DNA from: Demequina pelophila | Lineage (GTDB): Bacteria > Actinomycetota > Actinomycetes > Actinomycetales > Demequinaceae | NCBI RefSeq assembly: GCF_000971175.1 | Contig: NZ_BBLY01000004.1 | Span: forward strand, 55,706-119,705 | Length of the DNA: 64,000 nt | Reading direction: 5' to 3' | Part shown: in pieces, positions 49,308 to 58,170 of the stretch | How the letters are laid out: each line of letters starts with the position of its first letter | How positions within the stretch are numbered: the first letter of the stretch is position 1 | Position numbers and translations under genes: made by a program | The notes under the pieces: generated by a model | Seen by the model: the letters and a program-made list of their open reading frames with translations, nothing else | Databases searched by the model: none | Told to the model about the DNA's origin: nothing

Positions 49308-51974
49308 ATGCCCCGCAAGCTCGTGATCGTCGAGTCGCCCACCAAGTCGCGCACCATCGGCGGCTATCTGGGCGACGAGTACGACGTGGTCTCCTCCGTG
49401 GGCCACATCCGGGACCTCGCGGAGCGCTCGGAGCTCCCGGCCGAGGTGAAGAAGACGGACATCGGCCGCTTCGCGATCGACATCGACAACGGCTTCCAGC
49501 CGTACTACGTGGTCAACGCGGACAAGAAGAAGGTCGTCGCGGACATCAAGCGCCGCCTCAAGGACGCCGACGAGCTCTACCTCGCCACTGATGAGGACCG
49601 CGAGGGCGAGGCCATCGCGTGGCACCTGCTCGAGGTGCTCAAGCCCAAGGTCCCCGTGAAGCGCCTCGCGTTCCACGAGATCACCAAGGAGGGCATCCAG
49701 CGCGCCCTCGAGACGCCGCGCGAGGTGGACCTCGAGGTCGTCGAGGCGCAGGAGGCGCGCCGCGTCCTGGACCGCCTGTACGGCTACGAGGTCTCGCCCG
49801 TGCTGTGGCGCAAGATCCAGCAGGGGCTGTCCGCGGGCCGCGTCCAGTCGGTCGCGCTGCGGCTCATCGTGGACCGGGAGCGCGAACGCATGGCGTTCAC
49901 GTCCGCCGAGTACTGGGACCTCACCGCCACCTTCACCGCCAGGGAGGGGGCCGATGCGGGACGCTCCTTCACCGCCCGCCTCACCCAGGTGGACGGCAAG
50001 CGGGTGGCGTCGGGCAAGGACTTCGACGACACCGGCGCGCTGAAGAACCCCAAGGCCATCCACGTCCACGCAGGGCTGGCCGGCGCGCTGGCCGCGGGCC
50101 TCGCCGACGCGGACTTCACGGTCGCCGGCGTCGACTCCAAGCCCTACCGCAAGCGCCCCTCCGCGCCCTTCATCACCTCGACGCTCATCCGCGAGGCCTC
50201 CTCGAAGCTCCGGCTGGGAGCCCGCGAGGCGATGCGCGTGGCCCAGAGCCTGTACGAGAAGGGCTACATCACCTACATGCGCACCGACTCGCCGGGGCTG
50301 TCGAACGAGGCGACCAACGCCGCGCGACGCCAGGCGATCGACATGTTCGGCTCGGACGCCGTCCCGGCCCAGCGCCGCGTCTACGCGACCCAGGACTCGA
50401 ACGCGCAGGAGGCGCACGAGGCGATCCGCCCCTCCGGCGACCGCTTCCGCACCCCGCAGTCGCTGCGCGGCGAGCTGCGCGACCTCGAGTTCCGCATGTA
50501 CGAGATGATCTGGAAGCGCACTCTCGCCTCCCAGATGAACGATGCGGTGGGCACCACCTCGACGGTGCGCATCGGCGCGACCACGGCGGCGCACCACGCG
50601 GTCGAGTTCGCCGCGTCCGGCACCATCCTCACGAGCCCCGGCTTCATGGCGCTGTACGAGGAGTCCCGCGAGAAGGCGCGCTACGAGGACGACGAGACCA
50701 AGGTCGAGCGCGAGGGCGGCTCCCGCCTGCCCGTCGTGGAGGCCGGCCAGGGCGTGGACGCGTCGGACATCGAGCCGCTCACCCACGCGACCAACCCGCC
50801 GCCGCGCTTCACGCAGGGCTCCATGATCAAGGAGCTCGAGGACCGCAAGTTCGGCCGCCCCTCCACGTACGCCTCGACGGTGGACCTGCTGATCGACCGC
50901 GGCTACGTCACCGTGCAGAAGCAGGCGCTCGTGCCGGTGTGGATCGCGTTCGCGATCATCCGCCTGCTCGAGGAGCACTTCGCGTGGCTCATCGACTACG
51001 ACTTCACGGCGGACATGGAGGGCGACCTCGACCGCATCGCCGCCGGCGAGGTGTCGCGCGTCGACTGGCTGAGCAACTTCTACTTCGGCGCCGGCGACTC
51101 GGCCCAGGGACGCGAGCAGGGCCTCAAGGGCCTGGTCGACAACCTGGGCGACATCGACGCCCGCGCCATCAACACGTTCGAGATCGGCGACGGCATCGCC
51201 CTGCGCGTGGGCCGCTACGGCCCCTACATCGAGCGCACCGTCGAGGGCGAACAGCAGCGCGCCTCGGTCCCCGACGACGTCGCGCCGGACGAGCTCACGG
51301 TCGAGCGCTGCGAGGAGCTGTTCGCCAACCAGGGCGGCGACGAGCGCGAGCTGGGCGCCCACCCGGAGACCGGCCGGACCATCGTCGCGAAGGCGGGCCG
51401 GTTCGGCCCGTACGTCACGGAGGTGCTCCCCGAGGACGCGAAGGGCAAGCCCAAGACGGCGAGCCTGTTCAAGTCGATGCAGCTCGAGACGGTCTCGCTG
51501 GACGATGCGGTGGCCCTGATGAGCCTGCCCCGCGAGGTGGGCGTGGCCGAGGACGGCGAGAAGATCACGGCCCAGAACGGCCGGTTCGGCCCGTACCTCA
51601 AGAAGGGCACGGACTCGCGCACCATCGAGTCCGAGGACCAGCTGCTCACGATCACGCTCGAGGAGGCGCTCGCAATCTACGCGCAGCCCAAGCGGGGCCG
51701 GGGCCGCACGGCCGCGCCGCCGCTCAAGGAGCTGGGCACGGATCCCGCGAGCGAGAAGCCCGTGGTCATCAAGTCGGGCCGGTTCGGCGAGTACATCACC
51801 GACGGCGTCACCAACGTCACCATCCCCAAGGGCGACTCGGTCGAGGGCATGACCCCGGAGCGCGCGTACGAGCTGCTCGCGGACAAGCGCGCCAAGGGTC
51901 CCGCGAAGAAGCCCGCGCGCCGTTCGACCGCGGCCCGCAAGCCCGCCGGCAAGACCACCAGGAAGAAGGCGTGA
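49308..51974 (+). CDS. topA: DNA topoisomerase I
   Basis: 888 aa. TOPRIM start KLVIVESPTKSRTIGGYLG, acidic motif YLATDEDREGEAIAWHL, active tyrosine Y323 in YITYMRTDSPGLS. C-terminal part has four repeats with the FGPY(V/L)/FGEY motif (RYGPYIE, RFGPYVTE, RFGPYLKK, RFGEYITD) instead of zinc fingers, then a Lys/Arg/Ala-rich basic tail, as in actinobacterial enzymes. Relaxes negative supercoils. Ribosome site weak (AGTAGG). Confidence 0.96.
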   Translation: MPRKLVIVESPTKSRTIGGYLGDEYDVVSSVGHIRDLAERSELPAEVKKTDIGRFAIDIDNGFQPYYVVNADKKKVVADIKRRLKDADELYLATDEDREGEAIAWHLLEVLKPKVPVKRLAFHEITKEGIQRALETPREVDLEVVEAQEARRVLDRLYGYEVSPVLWRKIQQGLSAGRVQSVALRLIVDRERERMAFTSAEYWDLTATFTAREGADAGRSFTARLTQVDGKRVASGKDFDDTGALKNPKAIHVHAGLAGALAAGLADADFTVAGVDSKPYRKRPSAPFITSTLIREASSKLRLGAREAMRVAQSLYEKGYITYMRTDSPGLSNEATNAARRQAIDMFGSDAVPAQRRVYATQDSNAQEAHEAIRPSGDRFRTPQSLRGELRDLEFRMYEMIWKRTLASQMNDAVGTTSTVRIGATTAAHHAVEFAASGTILTSPGFMALYEESREKARYEDDETKVEREGGSRLPVVEAGQGVDASDIEPLTHATNPPPRFTQGSMIKELEDRKFGRPSTYASTVDLLIDRGYVTVQKQALVPVWIAFAIIRLLEEHFAWLIDYDFTADMEGDLDRIAAGEVSRVDWLSNFYFGAGDSAQGREQGLKGLVDNLGDIDARAINTFEIGDGIALRVGRYGPYIERTVEGEQQRASVPDDVAPDELTVERCEELFANQGGDERELGAHPETGRTIVAKAGRFGPYVTEVLPEDAKGKPKTASLFKSMQLETVSLDDAVALMSLPREVGVAEDGEKITAQNGRFGPYLKKGTDSRTIESEDQLLTITLEEALAIYAQPKRGRGRTAAPPLKELGTDPASEKPVVIKSGRFGEYITDGVTNVTIPKGDSVEGMTPERAYELLADKRAKGPAKKPARRSTAARKPAGKTTRKKA

Positions 51975-52180
51975 GCGACCGCGACACCGACGTGCCGCGC
52001 GTGAGCGTCGCGCGCCTCGCGCTCGTGCTGCTGGGCATCGTCACGGGCGTCACGCTGGTGTTCCTGGCCGGCCGCATGGACCCGATCGAGGCGTTCGGGC
52101 AGGAGGTCTCGCCCGCCCTGCCGCTCGTGATCGTGTACATCGCGGGCATGCTCGTCGGCAGGTTCGGGGCGCCCCGCTAG
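51971..52180 (+). CDS. Small two-helix membrane protein coupled to topA
   Basis: 69 aa from GTG 51971 (GTGA overlap with topA stop). Helices RLALVLLGIVTGVTLVFLAG and LPLVIVYIAGMLVGRF. Function unknown. Confidence 0.72.
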   Translation: MSDRDTDVPRVSVARLALVLLGIVTGVTLVFLAGRMDPIEAFGQEVSPALPLVIVYIAGMLVGRFGAPR

Positions 52181-52236
52181 CCTCTCGCTCAACTTCGTCA
52201 CAACCTCCCGGCGCCCTCAGGCGTTCTCAGTAGGGG

Positions 52237-52899
52237 GTGGTGACGGTGGGACACGTCCGCGTCGAGTTTCGGGGCCGGCACGGTCCGGCCGCGCGGTCCC
52301 CCTTTGCCCCAACCGGGCCGGCGGCCGCGCCGCGTCGCGCGACCGGCGCGCTCGGCATGCTCGCCGCCGCGGTGGTCGCGGTGGTCGCGGTCGGAGTGGC
52401 CGATGCGCTGGTCGGCCCCGCGTCCGACCCGCCCGGGGTGCTCGAGGACACCCCCCGCGCCTCCGGCGCGGTCGCCGCGGCACCGCTCCCGGGAGCCTCC
52501 GCCGCGCGGGACCGGCCGGGGGCGGACCTGCCGCCGGAGCGCCGGCTCTACCACGCGATCCTCGTGGGCAACCTCGACCTCGTCCGGGCGCTGGTGCGCG
52601 AGGGGGCGCCGCTGGACGCGACGTACACGTCGGCCGGGCTGACGGCGCCGATGGTCGCGATGACCGTGTGCGACGAGCGCACGGCGATCGTGCTCGCGCG
52701 CGCGGGAGCCCCCGTGGAGGCGCCGGTGCGCGGCGCGAATGTCGCGGCGGGCGCGGGCGGCGCCGGGCCGACCGGCGCCGCGCCCGTGACCGTCGCCGCG
52801 CCGCCGTCGCTGGTCGACCTCGCCTTCGAGCACTGCGGCGCCGCGGAGGTCGCGGTCGCCGTGGAGCTCACCCTCGCCGCGCACGGCGGCGCCCGGTGA
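52237..52899 (+). CDS. Membrane-anchored protein with ankyrin-like repeats (1 of 5)
   Basis: 220 aa. Basic cytoplasmic N-terminus, one helix (ALGMLAAAVVAVVAVGVADALVG, near residues 38-60), then outside about two ankyrin repeats (RRLYHAILVGNLDLVRALVREGAPLDATYT; TAPMVAMTVCDERTAIVLARAGAPVEAPV). Start uncertain among GTGs at 52237, 52240 and 52246; the last has a GGGGG eight bases upstream. First gene of an ECF/ankyrin cluster. Confidence 0.72.
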   Translation: MVTVGHVRVEFRGRHGPAARSPFAPTGPAAAPRRATGALGMLAAAVVAVVAVGVADALVGPASDPPGVLEDTPRASGAVAAAPLPGASAARDRPGADLPPERRLYHAILVGNLDLVRALVREGAPLDATYTSAGLTAPMVAMTVCDERTAIVLARAGAPVEAPVRGANVAAGAGGAGPTGAAPVTVAAPPSLVDLAFEHCGAAEVAVAVELTLAAHGGAR

Positions 52900-52939
52900 A
52901 CCGGCAGCGGCGCCCGGTGAACCGGCAGCGGCGCCCGTG
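52888..52939. repeat. 21-bp tandem repeat spanning a stop codon
   Basis: GGCGCCCGGTGAACCGGCAG units start at 52888 and 52909, followed by a partial third. The TGA of the first ankyrin gene lies in the first unit. Confidence 0.8.
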
Positions 52940-52999
52940 CCGACTCCCGACGCAACCGGATCCCCGCCGGCGGCCGTTGTAGGGGTGGGAGGGGGCATC

Positions 53000-53629
53000 A
53001 TGACGGACACCGGGATCATCGAAGAGCTCTACCGCAGCGCGCTGCCACGGCTGTGCGCGTACGGGTTCGTCCTCACCGGCTCGGAGGCGGACGGCGAGGA
53101 GATCGTGCAGGCCGCGATCGTCAAGACGTTCTCGCGCCGACGGCGCATCGGCGACGCGCACGACGCGGAAGGGTACGTGCGGGCGGCCATGCGGACGCTT
53201 GTCATCGATCGCGCCCGCTCGGCCGCGCGCTGGCGGCGCGCCCTGCCCGGGCAGGTCGAGCGGGGCGAGCGATCGCTGGAGGACGATGTGGTGGGCGCCG
53301 ACGGCATCGCCGCCCACCTTCGTGCCCTCCCGCCCCGGGTGCGCGTCGCGGTGACGCTGCGCTACGTGGACGACCTCACCGTGGCCGACGTGGCCGCGCA
53401 CATGGGCGTCACCGAGGGCGCGGTCAAGAAGTATCTGTTCACCGCGCGGGAGCTGCTGGGACCGTGGTGGGCCGAGCAGCATGCGGCCGACGCGGACGCG
53501 GCGGACCCCGCGCCGCCGACGCCGGCGCCCGCACGGGCGCCCGCGCACGATCCGGAATCCGCGCGGACACCGCGGCGCATGCCCGCGCGCGTCATCCGCG
53601 GCGTGGGACGCGAGGGGAGGACGTCATGA
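53000..53629 (+). CDS. ECF-type sigma factor of the ankyrin cluster
   Basis: 209 aa; ATG after GGGAGGGGG. Region 2 LYRSALPRLCAYGFVLTGSEADGEEIVQAAIVKTFSR... EGYVRAAMRTLVIDRARSAARW; region 4 HLRALPPRVRVAVTLRYVDDLTVADVAAHMGVTEGAVKKYLFTARELL. A 45-residue Pro/Ala-rich tail is unusual. Next gene overlaps by ATGA and encodes a membrane ankyrin protein. Confidence 0.9.
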   Translation: MTDTGIIEELYRSALPRLCAYGFVLTGSEADGEEIVQAAIVKTFSRRRRIGDAHDAEGYVRAAMRTLVIDRARSAARWRRALPGQVERGERSLEDDVVGADGIAAHLRALPPRVRVAVTLRYVDDLTVADVAAHMGVTEGAVKKYLFTARELLGPWWAEQHAADADAADPAPPTPAPARAPAHDPESARTPRRMPARVIRGVGREGRTS

Positions 53630-54426
53630 ACCGGGAGGCGATGACCCAGGTCGACGACAGCGCGACCCGGATGGCGGAGCGGATGGCGCGGCGCGGACCC
53701 GCCGACGCGATCGCAGGCGCGGCGCGGGGACGCCGCCGACGCGCGGCGGGGGAGCTGCTCGCGGTCCTCGTCGCGATGCCGCTGCTCGTGCTGGGCGGCT
53801 GGTGGGCCGTGGGCGCGTTCGGCATTCCCGCGGAACCGGCCGAGACCCCGCCCCTGCCCCCGTCGGTCGAGCCGCTCGAGCTTCAGCTCCAGGAGGCGGT
53901 CAAGGCGGGCGACCGGGAGAGGGCCGCGGCGCTGCTCGACATCGGGGTCTTCGTCGACTGGCCGTCGCTGCCGTACGCGGCGACCGCCATGCTCGCGTGC
54001 GACGTCGAGATGCTCGACCTCCTGGTGTCCTACGGCGTGCCTCGGGTGTTCCCGGACCCGCCATGGGAGGACGTCGCGATGCTCGCGGCCGTGCGGCGCT
54101 GCGACGCCGACACGATCGAGTCCATCTACGCGCCCACCGGGCACATCCGAGAGTCCGAGGCGATCATGGACCTGGCGATCGAGCGCGACGACCCTCAGGT
54201 CATCACGCGGCTCGCGACGCTCGGCGTCGAGCTCGAGGGTCCGGGCGGGTACTCGAGCCTTTACCAGGCGATGGCCCGGCGCGACTTCGACACCTTCGAG
54301 CTGCTGCTGGTGCTCGGGGCGGATCCCTCCGCAGGCGGGGAGACGGGAGACCTGCTCAACACGGCGCGCGTCGCCGGCGACGACTATGTCGCGGCCATCG
54401 AGGCGGCGAGGGAGGGGCGGTCATGA
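53626..54426 (+). CDS. Membrane ankyrin-like protein coupled to the ECF sigma factor (2 of 5); candidate anti-sigma
   Basis: 266 aa. 45-residue cytoplasmic N-terminus (TRMAERMARRGPADAIAGAARGRRRR), helix LLAVLVAMPLLVLGGWWAVGAFG, then ankyrin-like repeats (LQEAVKAGDRERAAALLDIGVFVDW; MLACDVEMLDLLVSYGVP; LAIERDDPQVITRLATLGVELEG; LYQAMARRDFDTFELLLVLGADPS). Position and coupling are those of an anti-sigma factor, but no known anti-sigma domain is seen. Confidence 0.82.
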   Translation: MNREAMTQVDDSATRMAERMARRGPADAIAGAARGRRRRAAGELLAVLVAMPLLVLGGWWAVGAFGIPAEPAETPPLPPSVEPLELQLQEAVKAGDRERAAALLDIGVFVDWPSLPYAATAMLACDVEMLDLLVSYGVPRVFPDPPWEDVAMLAAVRRCDADTIESIYAPTGHIRESEAIMDLAIERDDPQVITRLATLGVELEGPGGYSSLYQAMARRDFDTFELLLVLGADPSAGGETGDLLNTARVAGDDYVAAIEAAREGRS

Positions 54427-55172
54427 GGCGCGAACTGGCGATCATCCTGGGGGCATGCGCCCTGCTCGCCGGATGCACGGGCGACGCGGACGAGCCCACC
54501 CCCACCGCGGCCGCCATGCCGGGTGAGGCGGCCGCCGGCACCGGCGAGGCGGCCGGGGCGGCGACCGGCGCATCGTCCCCGGTCCTCACCCCGGACCAGG
54601 CGCTGCGCGCGGCGATCGTGCGCGACGACCTCGACGGCGCGCTCGCCGCGCTGGCCGACGGCGCGGATGTGTCTGCGGAGGTGCGAGGCGCGACGCCCCT
54701 CCACATGGCGGCCCGGCTGGGACGCGCCGCGATCGCCCAGGAGCTGATCGACGCGGGCGCGGACGTCGAGGCGACCGCTTGGCGCTCGCGCGGCGACCGG
54801 CCGCTGCACCTGGCTGCGATGAGCGACAGCGCTGAGACGGTCGAGGTGCTCCTCGAGGCGGGGGCCGACATCGAGGCGGCCGGCGACTCCTTCTTCGCTG
54901 GGCCGCCGCTCGCGGTGGCCGCGTCGGCGGGGTCGGTCGCCGCCGTCGAGGCGCTCGTCGCGGCGGGCGCGGAGCTCGAGGCGGAGAACATCTACGCCGC
55001 GACGGCGCTGGTCAGCGCGGCCTTCTTCGGCCAGCCGGAGACGGTGCGCGCCCTGGTCGAGGCCGGCGCGGACGTGAACGCCGACCGCGACGGCGCGGGG
55101 CACACGCCTCGGGGCCACGCCGAGGAGAACGGGTACGACGACATCGTCGCCTACCTCGACTCGCTGGGGTGA
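54423..55172 (+). CDS. Ankyrin-repeat lipoprotein (3 of 5)
   Basis: 249 aa. Lipobox LLAGC with C18, a Thr/Ala/Glu linker, then five regular ankyrin repeats (ATPLHMAARLGRAAIAQELIDAGADVEA; DRPLHLAAMSDSAETVEVLLEAGADIEA; ... ETVRALVEAGADVNADRDGAGHTPRGHAEENGYDDIVAYL). Exposed on the outer face of the membrane. ATGA overlap with the preceding gene. Confidence 0.9.
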   Translation: MRRELAIILGACALLAGCTGDADEPTPTAAAMPGEAAAGTGEAAGAATGASSPVLTPDQALRAAIVRDDLDGALAALADGADVSAEVRGATPLHMAARLGRAAIAQELIDAGADVEATAWRSRGDRPLHLAAMSDSAETVEVLLEAGADIEAAGDSFFAGPPLAVAASAGSVAAVEALVAAGAELEAENIYAATALVSAAFFGQPETVRALVEAGADVNADRDGAGHTPRGHAEENGYDDIVAYLDSLG

Positions 55173-55246
55173 CGGGTGCCGGCGACGCCACCGCCCCAAC
55201 CGGCGCCCTCCGCTGAGTGTTCATAGACTGGGAGGGGGTGCAGAGC

Positions 55247-55771
55247 ATGGACGTGCTCGACCGGCTCGACGCGCACGCCACCGCCCGCCTGCTGGCCCGC
55301 CACGGGGAGGCCGGCGGCGACCCGGAGGCGGCCCTGCTCGCGCGCCGACGCTCCCACCTCGCCACCGCGGGGATCGTCGCGGCCGCCCTGGGCCTGGCGG
55401 CCGGGGCGCTGGCGGTCGGGGGAGGGGACGATGCGCGGGTCGGCGCGGCGGCCGCCGCGCCTCTCGAGCACCGGTTGCTGGACGCCATCGACGCGGGCGA
55501 TCACGGCGCGATCCGCGCGCTCATCCGGGCCGGCGCGGACGTCGACCACGTGGTCGCCTCGGGGGATCCGGTGCTCGTCGTGGCCGTGCGCACGTGCGAC
55601 CCGGTCGCGGTGACGCTGGTTAATGCCGCGCGCACGGTCCACAGCCCGCCGGTGTCCCCGGACCGCCTCGACGCCGCGCTGCGCTCGTGCCCCGCCGAGG
55701 ACCGGCCGGCGCTGCGGCGGGTGGTCGGTGCGCCGCCGCCCCCGGAGCCCGACGCGTTCGGGATCCGGTGA
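55247..55771 (+). CDS. Membrane-anchored ankyrin-like protein (4 of 5)
   Basis: 174 aa from ATG 55247, GGAGGGGG eight bases upstream. Cytoplasmic N-terminus MDVLDRLDAHATARLLARHGEAGGDPEAALLARRRSH, helix ATAGIVAAALGLAAGALAVGG, then LEHRLLDAIDAGDHGAIRALIRAGADVDHVVASGDPVLVVAVRTCDPVAVTLVNAA outside. Same plan as proteins 1 and 2. Confidence 0.8.
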   Translation: MDVLDRLDAHATARLLARHGEAGGDPEAALLARRRSHLATAGIVAAALGLAAGALAVGGGDDARVGAAAAAPLEHRLLDAIDAGDHGAIRALIRAGADVDHVVASGDPVLVVAVRTCDPVAVTLVNAARTVHSPPVSPDRLDAALRSCPAEDRPALRRVVGAPPPPEPDAFGIR

Positions 55772-57351
55772 TGCGCGCCGGGGTCGGGGTCGGGCTCGTC
55801 GCCCTCGGCGGCGTGTGGCTGGGCGCGACGCTCGTCGGCTCGGGCGGCCCGGCGGAGGACCCCGCCGTCGACCTGCGGGCCGCCGTGGTGCGCGGCGACC
55901 ACGACGCGCTCGAGGAGGCGCTCGCGGAGGGCGCGGATCCGGATCACGCGGTCGACGGCGCGACCGCGCTGCATGTGGCCGCCGGGCGGGCCGATGCGGT
56001 GGCCGCCGCGCTCCTCATCGCCGCCGGCGCGGAGGTCGACGCGCGCCGGGACGCCGGCGACGCCCCTGTCCACGTCGCCGCCTCCGTGGGCGCGGTGCCC
56101 GTGCTCGGACTGCTCGCCGAGGCCGGCGCGGACCTCGCGGCCGCGACGGCCGACGGGCTGACCGCCCTCGCGGTCGCGCTCGAGCACCACCAGGGCGACG
56201 CCGTCGCCTGGCTGCTGGCCCGCTCCGGGCGGCCCGAGGAGGGGGCGGGGCTCGCGCCGCGACCCTGGCCCGGCTTCCGGTCCCGGACCGGGCGTTCCGA
56301 CGCCCACCCGACCCGCGCATCGTCCGTTGTCACAGGCTGCCCCTATGCTGGCGGAATGAGCGCACCGGAGCCCATGTCCGCGCCCGCCGTCCGCTGGGGA
56401 ATCCTCGGCGCGGGGGGCATCGCCCGCAAGCTGGCCGACGCGGTGACCCGCTTCACCGCCTCCCAGGTGGTGGCCGTCGGGTCGCGCGACCTCGGGAAGG
56501 CCCGCGCCTTCGCGGAGGAGGCGGGAATCCCCAAGGCCCACGGCTCGTACGAGGACCTGGTGGCGGATCGGGACGTGGACATCGTCTACGTCGCGACCCC
56601 GCACAGCCACCACCACGAGCACGCGCTGCTCGCGATCCGCGCCGGCAAGCACGTGATGTGCGAGAAGCCGCTCACGCAGAACGCGGCGCAGGCCCGCGAG
56701 GTGGTCGCCGCCGCGCGCGAGGCAGGCGTGTTCCTCATGGAGGCCATGTGGGCGCGTCACCTGCCGCACATGTACGAGCTCCGGAGCCTCATCGAGGCCG
56801 GGGAGATTGGGGACCTCGTCTCCATCCAGGCCGACCACGGCCAGCTCCTCACCCACGTCCCCCGCATGTGGCGGCCCGACCTCGCGGGCGGCGCGCTGCT
56901 CGACCTGGGCGTGTACCCCGTGTCCTTCGCGCACGACCTGCTGGGCGTCCCCGAGCGCATCACCGCCTCCGGCCGCATGCGCGACACGGGCGTCGACGGC
57001 CAGGTGTCCATGGTGTTCGACTACCCGACCGCGCAGGCGAGCCTCACCACCACCATGGAGGCGCGCACGCCCAACATCGCGCACGTGGCCGGCACGGACG
57101 GCTTCGTCGTGGTCGACCGGACCTTCTACAACCCCACCACGATGACGGTGACCCGGCTCGACGGCGAGACGCGGACCTTCGACGGCCGCGTCGACAACGG
57201 CTTCCAGTTCGAGGCGGCCGAGGCGGCCCGACGCATCCACGCCGGCGAGACCGAGTCCCCGCTGCACACGCTCGAGCAGACCATCGAGGTGGTCGAGCTG
57301 ATGGACCAGGTGCGGGAGCAGATCGGCCTCGTGTACCCCAACGAGGCCTGA
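55771..57351 (+). CDS. Ankyrin protein (5 of 5) in frame with an oxidoreductase; apparent fusion of 526 aa
   Basis: ATG 55771 overlaps the previous stop by 1 bp (TGATG). Signal/anchor helix VGVGLVALGGVWLGATLVGSG, then three to four ankyrin repeats (LRAAVVRGDHDALEEALAEGADPDHAVDGATALHVAAGRADAVAAALLIAAGAEVDA...). After WLLARSGRPEEG the frame stays open through low-complexity sequence (about residues 160-195) into a complete Gfo/Idh/MocA domain. Either the ankyrin gene has lost its stop, or a fused exported protein is made. A promoter just before the oxidoreductase suggests separate expression as well. Confidence 0.6.
   Translation: MRAGVGVGLVALGGVWLGATLVGSGGPAEDPAVDLRAAVVRGDHDALEEALAEGADPDHAVDGATALHVAAGRADAVAAALLIAAGAEVDARRDAGDAPVHVAASVGAVPVLGLLAEAGADLAAATADGLTALAVALEHHQGDAVAWLLARSGRPEEGAGLAPRPWPGFRSRTGRSDAHPTRASSVVTGCPYAGGMSAPEPMSAPAVRWGILGAGGIARKLADAVTRFTASQVVAVGSRDLGKARAFAEEAGIPKAHGSYEDLVADRDVDIVYVATPHSHHHEHALLAIRAGKHVMCEKPLTQNAAQAREVVAAAREAGVFLMEAMWARHLPHMYELRSLIEAGEIGDLVSIQADHGQLLTHVPRMWRPDLAGGALLDLGVYPVSFAHDLLGVPERITASGRMRDTGVDGQVSMVFDYPTAQASLTTTMEARTPNIAHVAGTDGFVVVDRTFYNPTTMTVTRLDGETRTFDGRVDNGFQFEAAEAARRIHAGETESPLHTLEQTIEVVELMDQVREQIGLVYPNEA
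56356..57351 (+). CDS. Gfo/Idh/MocA-family NAD(P)-dependent oxidoreductase
   Basis: 331 aa if started at the ATG at 56356, six bases after TATGCT. Rossmann motif WGILGAGGIARKLADAV, EKPLTQN motif (MCEKPLTQNAAQAREVV), and ALLDLGVYPVSFAHDLLG near the substrate site. Oxidises or reduces a sugar or trans-dihydrodiol-type compound. Shares its frame with the upstream ankyrin ORF. Confidence 0.9.
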   Translation: MSAPEPMSAPAVRWGILGAGGIARKLADAVTRFTASQVVAVGSRDLGKARAFAEEAGIPKAHGSYEDLVADRDVDIVYVATPHSHHHEHALLAIRAGKHVMCEKPLTQNAAQAREVVAAAREAGVFLMEAMWARHLPHMYELRSLIEAGEIGDLVSIQADHGQLLTHVPRMWRPDLAGGALLDLGVYPVSFAHDLLGVPERITASGRMRDTGVDGQVSMVFDYPTAQASLTTTMEARTPNIAHVAGTDGFVVVDRTFYNPTTMTVTRLDGETRTFDGRVDNGFQFEAAEAARRIHAGETESPLHTLEQTIEVVELMDQVREQIGLVYPNEA

Positions 57352-57480
57352 CCGGGGACGATGCCGGGGTCGCCGCGGGTGCCCCGGCCCCGATTGTCGC
57401 GCCCGGCCCCGAACTTCCCGCCCGGCCCGCATTTCCCCACCCGCCCGGCGGCGTCGGCCCCGGGCGGTAGATTCGTCCCC

Positions 57481-58170
57481 ATGGCTGACGCGGGATTCTG
57501 GGTGGTGTTCGAGGGCGCGGACGGCGTCGGCAAGACCACGCAGGTGGACCTCCTCGCGACCTACCTGAGGTCGCCCGCGGGGGGCGGGCGCGAGGTGCTC
57601 GTCACGCGCGAGCCGGGCGGCACCGAGCTCGGGGTCGAGTTGCGCCAGGCGATCATGCACGGCGACCACGTGGCGCCGCGCGCGGAGGCGCTGCTCTACG
57701 CCGCCGACCGCGCCCATCACATCGCCACCAAGGTGCGCCCCGCGCTCGAGTCCGGCGCGGTGGTGCTGCAGGACCGGTATCTCGACTCGTCGGTGGTCTA
57801 CCAGGGCGGGGCCCGCGGGCTGGGGGACGAGGTCGAGCGCATCTCCCTCTGGGCCGCCGAGGGCCTCCTGCCCGATCTCACCGTCGTCCTGGACATGGAG
57901 CCCGACCCCGCGCGCATGAGCCGCGACCTCGACCGCGTCGAGCGCGAGACCATCGCGAAGGCCGGCCAGATGCGCCGCGCCTTCCTCGAGCGTGCCGCCC
58001 TCGACCGGGGCCGCTACGCCGTGGTGGACGCGGCGCGGGACCGCTCGGCGGTGCACGCGGACGTCGTCGACGCGGTGGTCGCCGCCATGGGGGAGCGCGC
58101 CGCGCGGGCGGCCGATGCCGCGGCCGGGTCCGGTGCCGAGCCCACCGTCGAGCCATGGGGCACGCCGTGA
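57481..58170 (+). CDS. tmk: Thymidylate kinase
   Basis: 229 aa. P-loop FEGADGVGKT 10-19, TREPGGTELGVELRQAI, DR(Y) motif LQDRYLDSSVVYQG. Phosphorylates dTMP. C-terminal Ala/Glu tail of about 25 residues. TAGATT seven bases before ATG, leaderless type. Start of the tmk-holB pair. Confidence 0.94.
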   Translation: MADAGFWVVFEGADGVGKTTQVDLLATYLRSPAGGGREVLVTREPGGTELGVELRQAIMHGDHVAPRAEALLYAADRAHHIATKVRPALESGAVVLQDRYLDSSVVYQGGARGLGDEVERISLWAAEGLLPDLTVVLDMEPDPARMSRDLDRVERETIAKAGQMRRAFLERAALDRGRYAVVDAARDRSAVHADVVDAVVAAMGERAARAADAAAGSGAEPTVEPWGTP

